Source: Aspidiotus rigidus (lineage: Eukaryota; Arthropoda; Insecta; Hemiptera; Diaspididae). Taken from it: a stretch of DNA of 64,000 nt. The stretch covers positions 13,206,001 through 13,270,000 of the forward strand of contig JAVHKY010000029.1 of the NCBI GenBank assembly GCA_035079385.1, in the 5' to 3' direction. How positions within the stretch are numbered: the stretch's first letter is position 1; each line of letters begins with the position of its first letter. Shown piece by piece: positions 31,681-42,535 of this stretch. Under the pieces are notes generated by a model, which saw nothing but the letters and a program-made list of their open reading frames with translations, ran no database searches and had not been told where the DNA came from. The position numbers and the translations under genes were made by a program.

Positions 31681-34600
31681 CTTGCCATTTAAGGTGGTGG
31701 TGTTGTTGTGAGTTCTAATGTTCTGCCCGCCTCGGGCCATTGCGGCTTCGTGATTGCCAAGAAAAAGAAGGGGTTTGTCGAGGAGATTCCTCCAGTATTG
31801 AAGTCATACCAAAAAGGGTCGCGTACCCGTGTTGGAGGAAACAAAATTAATACGTATACGCAATTCACACCCACTCCATCATGGAGGACGGGTGGCACTG
31901 CACATTCGACAAAAGCGATATAATTTGAAGCCAGTTTGGACAGCTGAAACGTAATCGGAAGTAATTCATGGCAGACAGTGAAGAAAGTAGCAGAGGTGCC
32001 AATGGCCGCGCTTAATTTTTGAACAATTTTTCTCACCACTCGTTCCATTGAAGACACAGTATAATACTTCAGAATATCAATCCATTTTCGAGCGATGAAA
32101 TTCTCTTTTACGAAAACCGAGACATATTCGTCAAGAACTTCTACTCAGTCGAATTATAAATTCAGACTCTCTTTCATTGTTCTCGCCTCAACTTTGTGTC
32201 CCTCTTCGTCTTAATTACCTTTTCAATGAACGCGTACACTTTTTCCAGTTTTGATGAAAAGGAACGTAAATTCCTCTACTTCATAATAAAGAAAAGCACA
32301 AAACTTCACGAAGGTAAATAATTGTAGAAATTATATATTTCTACTTTATTAATTGTAGCGCGTTCTATCAATCATCCACGAAAAGGCGAAGTTAATATTT
32401 GCGGAGGCGGAGCGAAGAGAGAGCAAATCGGTTAATTTTTTACGACGTTTTCCGCACAAGTCGATGGTCGTTCGCCATCAGAAACGCTTAATCCGGAAAA
32501 TTATTTCTTCGTTTTCGTGATTCTTAATCAATATGGACATCAACTTTTTTTTCCCCCTTTCTCGTCGTAATGACGACTCGAGGCATGAAACCTCGCCGGA
32601 TACGTAATTTAAAAAGACGTTCGTCGAATTAAGACGCAACGAAAAATGGGTGTATAAAAATCCGAACACATTAGAACGTAGAAAATTTTTTCGCTAAAAG
32701 ATAATACACAGAAGGCAGAGCATAGGAAAGCCAGAGGGGGTAAACGGGATCGACTAACGAGATAAAGAAAAAAAAAACTTTTGAAAAATGAATTCATCCG
32801 CCTACTACGTGGCACAAAATAATCTACTCCGACGATTTTTTTCCCGTCTTCTTCATCTTTTCCATTTTTTTTTTTTTTTTTGTTTCCCCAACCCGGGCAC
32901 GATATTTATATTATTTGTCGTTCGTTGATCACCCGTATACATCCTCATTACAGATGACGGAAGTACGCTTTACGTCACTCGTCGATTGCTATAAAGTTAA
33001 AAGGTTGCAGGCAAAAAAAAAAAGAAGAGCGAGAATATGTACTTGAAATATTTATTTCAATTTGTTTCGAGTAAAATTTGTTCTCTCTCATTAGGGAAAT
33101 GAAAATTGAACGAGAGAAAAAAAAAAAATCAAGAAAGTGCACCAATTTTATATACTGTTTATAGAAAGAAGAAACTAGGTACTGTATTTTATATAAACAG
33201 AAAGAGGATTAGAGTAAAAAGAAGGGTAAAAAAAAATTATATTATGCGTGTGTAATATTATTATGCGTGAAAAATTTACGGATTTAGTTTCGCTCTCAGT
33301 GATAGGAATACGGTATCTTCGATTCACATCTCTAGAGAAATTGAAACGCCGCTCGCAGCTTCATTTCCAAAATTTCGCGATGGTGTGAATTCGATTTCGC
33401 TTTACGCGCACAGAACTGCTCCGCAATGCAGTCACCCCAGCACACGGTCAAGAGGTCTTAAAAATGCATCTAAAAAAGGGGCAAAACCATTACTTCAGAG
33501 TATATCCAACTAATGGGAATTCCTCGCCATATTAAATAATGTAGAATTAAAAAAAAAGAAAGAAGGTAGAGAGAGGTACGATTCTAAATTTAATAGGAAA
33601 AAAGAGAAGAGAGCGAGAGAGAGTGTGTACAGCAAGAAATGAAGTGCGCGTAAAGTGTATTTTTCAAGATAGTAAAAAATAAAAAAAAAAAAACTACTTC
33701 ATATTCTATTTTCGCGGATATTAATATTTATTCATTCTTGAATGGAAATTTCGATGCGACGATGAAATAATACAGTACATAGTCTCGCGAAAAATTGTGC
33801 ATAAAAAAGTAGGGTTATCGAGAACACGGAATAAATAATTTTGCGGACTCTAAATGCGAACATGAAAGAGATTCGTATAATTTACAAATGAGCTCTTAAT
33901 TTTCTCTTACTCGCGGATCTCACGTTCATTTTGTTTTTTTCGAGATTGATAAATTGTTACGATAGTTTTATGCTTATCACTCATCTATACCTCAACGTTT
34001 TATGATTGTACACGATTAAGCTTAATTTGCAAATTTGCATCATCATCATCGTCGATAGGGAAACCAAAATGAGGATGGATAGCTCAGAAGAAATCCTAAA
34101 CTGGATTCTGGATTTTTAAAATTTGGAACAATATGAAGCTTGAAATGCGGTCTCAAGGAAATTAAGTTTATGAGAATATTTCAAGACAATATCGTTGTTA
34201 CGTTTTGAAAATAATTACACAGAAAAGCTTTCAATTTCAAGTATACACCTACGTATTTTGCGGAAAATAAAAACTCTTCGGATACACTCGATATTAAATA
34301 GTATGAAATTGAATTTGCTCTCGAAGCAAGAAAAAAATATCTCAAGTACCCGTAAGCCTTAACCTTCTACAAAACAATCATCGAGCATATATCGTTAAGC
34401 AGTGACGTCACTGAATGAAGATTTAGGGCGAACGTTGACGACATTTCAACAGTATGCATATTATTTTGAATAAAAGTTGGCCAGAGGTACCAATAAAAGT
34501 TTGATATCGTTTTAATATACCCCAGATTAATGAAATTATGAAAAATACAAAGCCTTCCGATAAAGGATCGTTATCGTCAGGCTTCAAAATAAATATGAAC

Positions 34601-35168
34601 ACTGAGCGTTAAGAAAAAGGTTTCATACATTTGAGAAGAATCACTCTTGATGGTGAAGTGTTGGAAGAAGTTTTGAGGCTGACATTAAAATATGATTTGT
34701 AGGAGATTATTCCCCCGCCCCTCATCCCTAAAATCTTCGCAAACCTTCTGAAATATTAACGACGGTTTTTCGTCGAGGCACTTTCATAATCCATCTTAAG
34801 TACGTCGTCATTCCTTCGACTTGCACTACTCTTCAATGAAGTATAGAGTGAAAATACAGTCACGTAACAATTTCTTTCTACTTCAAATTCCCTCAAATGA
34901 CTCTTCAATTTCAATTGAATAGACAACCTGTTTTACAAAGATTATATTATTCCGGCGAATTCTCGGGAAAGTACCTTCATATCAGTTAAATATACAAAAG
35001 CTCTCTGACTCAATTTGAGAACTTGAAAAAATTTCAAAATCTGAGCTGTTATATAAATATGAGGGGCCAAAAATTCCGAATTGGAGCCTCGGAGGCAGAA
35101 ATTTTGGAAAATGTATAGGAAGCCGCTGGTGTATTTTGGAGAAATTTGGACCTTCGACCAACCGGATG
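31681..35168. other. No gene recognised
   Basis: Two overlapping frames at about 31689-32057 (one on each strand) are unrecognised and may be the LINE 3' region. From 32060 the DNA is AT-rich with homopolymer runs (T-run at about 32867-32881, A-runs near 33118 and 33680) and no repeat or coding signal. Confidence 0.45.
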
Positions 35169-35281
35169 AGGCCGAAAGATGTTACCAATTAAATGGGAGT
35201 TTGCGCTAAGTCTGTTCTAGCGGAAAAACGTAAAACGTCAAGTCTCAACTTCACAAATTTTGTATCTCAATTTTATCTTTA
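35169..35281. repeat. Dispersed repeat, second copy, left part
   Basis: Homologous to 15143-15263 (GAAAGATGTTA, AATGG(A/G)AGTTTGC, CTGTT(G/C)TAGCG, TCAATTTTATCTTTA). Interrupted here by an inverted-repeat element and resumed at 36707. Confidence 0.8.
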
Positions 35282-35397
35282 CAGAGTGTCTACTGAAAGG
35301 AAATTCTGAAAATACTCGACATTTACTTGACCTTTTCTGAAAGTAAGCGAGTTAAAGAGCAAGAAAAAAAAATAACTCAATGCGGTTTCTGTTAAAC

Positions 35398-36325
35398 GAG
35401 GGGTGGTAGGGAACCTGCTTTATGGGGCAAGTGGGATCTGAAAAATGTAGATTGTGACGTCACAGTCCCGGACTTTGTAGCTGCATATAATGGGAAGGGA
35501 ACTTGAAAAAATTTGGTCTATGACGTCATCAAATTGTGACGTTACAGTTCCGGATTTTGGAACTATACATAATAGGAGGGAACTTAGAAAAAACTGATGA
35601 CGTCATCAGATTGTGATTTCACAAGGTTGATGAATAAAGTCTTCAAATTGTGACGTGTCCCGGACTTTGAAACTGTGTATAATAGGAAGGGAACTTGAAA
35701 AAAATGGATCTATGACGTCATCAGATTGTGAAGTCACAAGGCCGACCTATGACGTTATCAAACAGTGACGTAACAGGCCCCACCCATAAGCCATATATGA
35801 TAGGAGAGAGACTTAGAGGTGCGCGTAGAACATTTTCGAACTCCGAGCTTTGCCGGTCGGCCAGACAGCGGACGTCTTTTCAAAAAACTTCCGATAAAAC
35901 AGGTTCCCCGCCAACAAAAAAAAGTCAAATTGGGTAAAAATACTGTTTCAACAGGTAACTTGTTTTAACGGGGGGGTCCATAAAAATAGTCCACCATTCG
36001 GCAAAGCTCGGAGCTCGGCAATTTTTCAAGTCCCCTCCTATCATATATAGTTTGTAGGTGGGACGTGTAACGTCACAGTGTCAACCTTAGGACGTCACAA
36101 TCTGATGACGTCATAGATAAGGGTTTTTCAAGTTCCTTTCCTATTATATATAGTTCCAAAGTCCGGACCTGTGACGCCTTTCCAAGTCCCCCTCCCATCA
36201 TATATAGCTTGGAGCGGGGTCTGTAACGTCACAATCTACATTTTTCAGATCCCACGCACTTTAAAAAACAGAAACCCTCCAATTTGAGTTCCCTGCCATC
36301 CCTCGTTCAACTCCGTTACAGAACC
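35398..36325. repeat. Fold-back family pair in inverted arrangement, with CRE-like sites
   Basis: The left unit begins GTTAAACGAGGGGTGGTAGGGAACCTG and ends GATAAAACAGGTTCC at about 35907. The right unit is its inverse, starting AACAGGTAACTTGTTTTAAC at about 35950 and ending CCCTCGTTCAACTCCGTTAC. Perfect TGACGTCA palindromes occur at 35455, 35521, 35598, 35713 and 36106, with several one-base variants. Confidence 0.78.
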
Positions 36326-36326
36326 C

Positions 36327-36372
<46 letters not shown>

Positions 36373-36414
36373 TTTTTCAAAAGTTTCCCATTTTTACTCG
36401 ACCGTTAATGAAGA

Positions 36415-36659
36415 CAGAGTGTCCACTTTTTCTCTGAAATGAAATTCCCTGACTTTTCCATGACTTTTCTCTGACTTTTTCAGGTTTTTCCAGACCATAA
36501 TCTCCACTGAAAAGCAAGAAAAAAAAAAAAAAAAAAGAAGAAGAAGAGGAGGAGGAGGAGGAGGAGGAAAATCTTCCTAGCTTAAACTTTTTTTGAAAAT
36601 TCCCAAAATTCCCTGACTATTCCCTGACTTCCAGATTTTCCAGACAAGTGGACACCCTG
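36415..36659. mobile_element. Small DNA transposon, CAGRGTGTCCAC ends, 5 bp duplication GAAGA
   Basis: 245 bp with ends CAGAGTGTCCACTTTTTC and (inverted) CAGGGTGTCCACTTGTCTGG, subterminal CCCTGACTT repeats, and GAAGA on both sides (36410-36414, 36660-36664). Same family as 29794-30301. A purine-rich (GAGGAG)n run lies inside at about 36537-36567. Confidence 0.85.
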
Positions 36660-36706
36660 GAAGATACCTGTCTTTTACTTGACTTACTTGACCGATAGAC
36701 ACCTTG

Positions 36707-36800
36707 CTTTAATTCAACTCTAATACAGAGTTCTGCGTCTTTTCTGGGACAGTAATGGACCAAATTGAGCCAAAATACAAGAGATTTTTCTGGCAAAGCC
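36707..36800. repeat. Dispersed repeat, second copy, right part
   Basis: CTTTAATTCAACTC...CAGTAATGGACCAAATTGAGCC, homologous to 20352-20440. Confidence 0.7.
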
Positions 36801-37329
36801 AAATGAATAAGGATCTCATTTCATGTCTAAAGGAAAATGACCTCGACCTCATTTATATTCTACGGCCACGTCTGCTCTGTAACGAAATTATGGCCAAGCT
36901 TGTGAATTTTTCTCACAGAGGCGTCACCCCCGTTCTTTTGGACTAGGTGTACTGTGAGATACGTAAGCTATCTAGCTCAGAGAGCAGTTCCGGTCGATAG
37001 CAAATAATTGTTAGCACATGACGTCATCACCTACCAAATTTGTACAGATGACGCTTGAAATTGGTGGAAATACCTATTTCCTTGTTGTTTGTCGAACTTA
37101 TCTAATTTTTAAATTCGCGAACTTAGAAATATTCATTATTTTCCAATTCTCGGGTTTAGAAATATTCTCGGACTTCAAAATTATTTTCATATTGAGACCA
37201 AGAACTTTTGTGGTCTTAACTTGTAGGATGAGGTAGTTGACAATTCTGAGCGGGGGAAATTTAATGGTTTTCTGGCATGGTTTTTGGAAGACGATGAGTT
37301 TGGTTTTGGGGTAGGAAATGGGGAATCCT
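36801..37329. other. No gene seen
   Basis: Short plus-strand frames (36755-36946, 37018-37236) are unrecognised and overlap a known repeat on the left. Confidence 0.4.
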
Positions 37330-38300
37330 AGCAGGGAAAACCAAGCGTGTATTTTATTGATTATTTCTTGAAGTAGACGGTGGCCGCATAATGTATGCTT
37401 GGGTCATCAGAGAATACTAGGGTTTGAATAGGAAATTTTATGATTTTTGTTATGTTGTTGATGGCGACGAGAAGAAAGGTGCCACTAAGTGGGGACTCTT
37501 GGGGGATACCATTTTCTTGGGTTACGGTTGAGGAATACTGATCCGTTATGCGGACTCCAAATGATCGATTACTGAGATCATTTTGAAGTAGGCAAGGGAA
37601 GGGTCCTCGGAGTCCAAGTTGGTGGAGAATGTTCTCTATGTCAAAAAATATTGTGTAGAGGTTCGCTCCGTGTGCATGGGCGTCATAAATTTGGGAATCG
37701 AGGTCAGCGAGGGCCATTAGAGTTGATCGACCTTTACGGCAACCATATTGTGTATTACTTAATATTTCGTTGGAATCAAGGAACCAGGAGAGTCTATTAT
37801 TGATAACTTTTTCCAGAACTTTGCTAAGAGTGCTTAGTAGTGATATGAGTCGGGAGGACAGAGGGCATGAAGGGTCTTTGAGAGGTTTTACGATTGGGAT
37901 GATCAGAGCTGTTTTCCAGTTATTGGGGAGGTGAAGAAGAAAAATCGGTTTAGGAGTGAGGTAAAGTGTGAGCTAGATAGCAGTTTGATGAGGTTTGTGT
38001 AGCATACCAGGGCTAATTTGGTCGAGACCGGGAGCTAATTTTTTAGAGCAGAGGGAGATGGTGTGAATGACTTCTTGTTTGGTGATTGGTTTGTTGTAGG
38101 GAAGTGAGAGAGTTTGTGTCGGATTAAGGGAGAAATCTATTGGGGTATTTTCAGCTTGTTGTTTGAGTTGAGTGAAAGGTGGGTCGTAGTTAGCGTTGGA
38201 AGAAATTTGAAAATAATTCTTTGCTAGTATTTCGCTGATTTCTGATGGTGATTGCTAGATTTGGTTGTTTAGAGAACTTTCTTCCTTCAACTTTTTTTTT
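37330..38300 (-). mobile_element. LINE reverse transcriptase fragment
   Basis: On the minus strand: NTQYG-like and MALADLDSQIYDA (about 37717-37680), YTIFFDIEN (family F-x-D-I-E, motif A), LGLRGPFPCLLQNDLSNRSF, then QENGIPQESPLSGTFLLVAI (motif B, family QGSPLS) and TLVFSDDPSIHY (family FADD; Ala reads Ser). It ends near 37360. Upstream (37740-38100) the fingers region is detectable through stops. Jockey/I-superfamily type. Confidence 0.85.
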
Positions 38301-40429
38301 TTTTCTTTCTTCGTTTTCATTTAATCTATTGTACTTTACGCATCCTTATGTATTTGAATATCTAAATAAATACAATATCGACACTCAATAGTTTTTAATT
38401 TGAAATTTTCAAATTGGATGTGGTGAGTAGTCCATGTACCGACTGTTTGCATCCTCTTGCATAATATTTATGAAGCTTGAAAACGCTTTGGAGTTTTTGT
38501 ACAATATTTATCTAGTTTAAAAATGCTTTCGCATTCACTTTGTTTCTGTTTATAAAAGAGTAAAAACTCTCAAAAAATTCCTGGAGCTTTAATATGCTCT
38601 GGAGAGAGTTGAAATTTAAAAATAATGACTTTTGTGATTTGATATAAATATTCTTGAAAAATCAAATCTCTCTTGATGATCTAAAATACCTGCGTGTGGA
38701 ACAATTATCCACGTTTTCAAATTCTGCTTATTCACGAGTGATTTGAATATGTATCAATTTCAGAATTGCAGTCTGAAAAGAACCTGGATAATGGGCGTTG
38801 AAAAAGACTAAAATGAACAATTCGGCAAGAAATATTAATTGGAACAAAAAAATTATCAGTCGATTCGTCTTAAAAAATACTTTCCATTTTACCTAAGTTC
38901 AAAAAAATCAGATAAAAACTCTCAGAGATATGAATTTTAAAGAAAATAACATTAATTTGGCCATATTTGAGTATATGTAGGGGATAAAAATCGTTTTTAA
39001 TATCAACAAACATTTTCCAACGCATGAATACGATATTTGACCTGCGGGCTGATGCCCCTTGAAACCCGGCTATTTGGTATCATCCTCTAAATTCTTAGTT
39101 TGTTCAATAGACTCACCTTTTCATACATTTCATTTACCTCTTTTTACCCATTATCAATGTTATTGCTAAATAGACATAAGGTGTCAGAATTCAAATCGTT
39201 CAGTTCACCAATTATTCGCGATATATCTCACGACTTCTCACTTCAGCCAAACCGACTGAATAAGACGAATAGGTAGAGAAAACTAATTTCAAGTCTCCTC
39301 CCTTTACATAATATTCGTATTTTCTAGTTTTTCCATTTCAGAACCAGACGCGTCCGAACAAATTATTCTCAATCAACGATATAAAAACTCGTTAGAGATA
39401 ATCCAGTTATACGTCTGAAGTAATCAAAAACCTGATAAATCAATTTTCGCACCCTCGCAAACACTAGAATGGATTGGATACACGCGCGTTCACGGACGCA
39501 CGATTCAATCGAATACAATTTTTCAAACGGATTACAACCACGCCGAACTACAAAAATTAGAGAGGACCTCAAAAATTTCAGCTTACGCTCGAATATTTCG
39601 AGTTTGTATCATCATAATGAAAATTTAACGGCGATTCAGTTTCCGGATTCGTGGGCATGTTGCGAAAGAACATTAATTTCGCGTTCATCTAGATTGCCAC
39701 AGCCGAGCATAAAATCATTTAAAAGCTGAATGTGTTCACGCAAATCTGGAATAATTGAAAACACTATGAAAATTGTCCTCTCCGCGGAGAGTATAGAAAC
39801 AAAGGTCTGACTGTCTCAGGGTGGAGAATTGTTCTAAGTACATTGTCAACTCGACTGATGCCTTTCTTGTTCTAAGAATAGCGAGATGCTCTAGCATACA
39901 GGTCATTTTTAGTGTCGCAATCGGGGACCGTCCTTTTGTCAGACAGAACAGAAAACATATGGTCGACAGAATGTCAACGATTACGAGAGTTCACTCTTCA
40001 TTCACCACTGAACGTCTCTTTTCATTATTTTAAATCTTCGTGGTTAAAATAACTTTTTATAGATAGGCTAAAAGGTCGATCGGCTCGCTAGCCAAATTTC
40101 ATATTTACTGTATTTAAATTAGATTCAAGACAAATACTTCTAGAAGCAACACGGACTCACGCTTATTTCACTGCCTTGAACTTAAAATTTCAAACAAAGA
40201 AATATGGCACTTATTTTGGATTTTCAAACCTCGAACCTTCAATAAACATCCTAGGCGAAAGTTGTACACCTACGCCATTAATAAAAGCAAATATTTTCTG
40301 GATAATTAAAATTATTTACTATTCCATCAACGATGATATTAAATTCATTCATAAAATTTATGTTATTTCATAATTAAAATCGCCACAACAGGTCTTCAAC
40401 GGTTCCCGAAAGGTTTCTGAAAGAGAGAA
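38301..40429. other. No gene seen; presumed intron or flank
   Basis: AT-rich, apparently single-copy. Open frames at 39369-39729 and 39821-40033 are short, overlapping and without motifs. Confidence 0.45.
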
Positions 40430-41760
40430 GTATGGAACGACCCTTTCTTTCTAATCGTTATAAATGACCTAACAAACAGTGTCAGCTTTCACCTTACCAA
40501 ACGTCTCCTTGCAATGAGTTCAGTATCTCCCTTCTAACCTTCAATTCCCAACGAATAACAAGACTACCTACTTCAATCAACTCTTGACTAAATCTCTAAA
40601 TGGTCATCGGTGTGGATTGCGATATTTAAACAAGCAAACAATCTGGGTATAGCTTTAGAAGAAAATTTAAAGACACCATTGTTTTTAATTAATTAATTAA
40701 TTTATTTATTTATTTATTACGAAAAAAGCTCGACGTTGTCACAAAAACAATAATGCTCTGTACCTATATTCGTATTTTACTCTCAGTAGTATTTTCGCCT
40801 TCGATAAAAGAATGTTATTCCGAAACGTCTGTTTTTTTTTCGTGATAAATAAATAAATAAATTAATTAATTAAAAACGGAAGTCCCTTCAAATTTTCTCC
40901 TAAATTTACAAATCCTGTCAAGATAAGCAAATCATTTTTTTGAAAATTATGGTAGCGTTTCAAAAAGAAAGAAAAAAAAAAATACTCCCTTCGACGGCGT
41001 CTACAGGACTTCACAATTACTATCCAATCCTCTGCCACGTTCATTGGTCTCAAAACCTCCTTGACCTCCGATATCAAAATCTTGAAAGCAAGACACTCGA
41101 GTTTGTTGAACGTTCTCAAATATATCACCCCTCCCTGACTGTAACCATAAACTCCACCTACAACTGTACAATAGTGTAGCCCGTTCACAACTCGATCACG
41201 AGGTTTAAATTTTACCGATGAATTATCTACTCATTTTTCGAATGAAATCTCAGTACAGTAACGAGTTCGAAACGTCAGGATAAATACAATAAATGGTGAA
41301 TAAAGCCGAGATTTTATTCGAAAGGAAAAAACTCGATTACGGTTCCCCAATTTATATCCACTCCAAGAAAACTACCTTACTTAATTTAATCTCCCGGGCT
41401 TTGACTGGTCCTTCCAGCCCCGTGCACCAAAGCGCCTCTCCGTAACTACACTTTTCCATTCACTGCTAATTTTTTCGCCACCACAATTCAATACCTCAAT
41501 CTTCTCAAATGCTCTCAGCCCGCGGATTCACTCCTTCTGTCTCTTCGATCATGATTCAGTGGACCATACCGGCAAACAGTCACCGCGTTCATCTTCTATA
41601 AACAATCCCTTCCTCTCCTCGTGGCATGATTTTTGATCCTCATTATCCTCCAAAAAGCTCTTACTTTCAATCCACGCATTCAAGATTTTTCTATTTTGTT
41701 TTCAAGCCCAATTTTTTCATGGTTCTCAGGTTGACAGGAACAGACGGAACAATTATTCAT
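40430..41760 (+). mobile_element. LINE fragment (RT palm to connection), decayed
   Basis: Plus-strand blocks with many stops: LSF-IVINDLTNSVSF (about 40441-40490, family LFL..INDL), FNSQRITRLLTSINS (about 40540), LKARHSSLLNVLKYITPP (about 41076-41130), HLQLYNSVARSQLDHE (about 41155-41202), then after a gap KLDYGSPIYIHSKKTTLLNLI (about 41330-41395). The order matches the end of a LINE RT. A small palindromic element interrupts it at about 40682-40878. Confidence 0.7.
40682..40878. repeat. Small fold-back insertion in the LINE
   Basis: The left arm TTTTAATTAATTAATTAATTTATTTATTTATTTATTACG and the right arm CGTGATAAATAAATAAATAAATTAATTAATTAAAAA are reverse complements of about 35 bp, with about 120 bp between. 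The inner CGAAAAAAGC/TTTTTTTTCG also pairs. Miniature inverted-repeat element, or an expansion of TAAT/TAAA repeats. Confidence 0.6.
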
Positions 41761-42423
41761 AGTAATTTCACTAATTGATTATATAAATTAAAAGTATGGT
41801 TTCATTCACGTTCTGTAAAGTCCCGTTCGTGAAATTTACGCTGAAAATTTAAAATCAACAAATTCATACTTCGTCACAGGAAGCAGTATCTAAATTGAGT
41901 CAAGCAATTGATTTTCTACGAAGCACTCGAATTATTGGAAGGACCTTCAAAAGCATCCTTAAAAATCGAAATCATAAAAAAGTATGTCTACAGGTTTTAT
42001 AAAATATTTCAAAGATTGTAAGATAGGACAATTGATTCGCCTCAAAAATTATTGAAATCTGTAGATTTGCTCTAGTTCTTTTCATTCTTAGACACATTAT
42101 AAGTAATTATACATCGCCTTCCATGAAAACGACTAAAAATTTCTCACATCAGGTTTCTGTGAGATGGAATGCATTGAATACTATGCTGAGTCATACTATT
42201 TTTATCTTCGTCATGATCCCGATTACAGACATAGAATGATACCCTCAAATAGGAGGTAAATCCATAAAAATGACGATGATTTTTCCGTAAATTGAACGAA
42301 AAAAAAAAAAAATCATCGAATCGATATCTCTACTATATTACGAGAGCCTTTCAAAAGGAATTTTTAAAACGTTTCTAATCTACTAGACGAAAACGTAACA
42401 ATGAATTAAAAATTGCTACTAAC
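41761..42423. other. sif intron sequence, no further feature
   Basis: Lies after the GTTAGT donor of the last recognised sif exon. No acceptor plus conserved sif coding block was found here. Confidence 0.6.
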
Positions 42424-42535
42424 CTCCGAGGATGTTAGATAACATAATTTTGAATCCGTACTCTCGACTGAGTTTTGGTGAGAAAGACTTCCATCACGAT
42501 CGTATCGATAGGGATCGTGTCTGTCTCGTAGTGCT
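42424..42535 (-). CDS. sif: sif coding exon 13 (last one recognised)
   Basis: Encodes ALRDRHDPYRYDRDGSLSHQ then NSVESTDSKLCYLTSSE, a block conserved in fly SIF ahead of the first PH domain. Acceptor TTTTTAG, donor GTTAGT, phase 0. Confidence 0.95.

Larger units (their letters stand above)
35282..36706. mobile_element. Composite inverted-repeat element, 5 bp duplication CTTTA
   Basis: The left end is CAGAGTGTCTACTGAAAGG; the right end reads TATAGACACC-like GATAGACACCTTG, an imperfect inverted repeat. CTTTA flanks both sides (35277-35281, 36707-36711). Inside are two fold-back family units back to back (about 35398-35912 and 35948-36325), a 44-base T run (36326-36369) and a second small transposon (36415-36659). 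No coding capacity. Confidence 0.7.

Noticed and set aside
31689..32057. Opposed frames of 71 and 122 codons
   Set aside because: Neither has a recognisable motif; they lie where the 3' region of the neighbouring LINE is expected.
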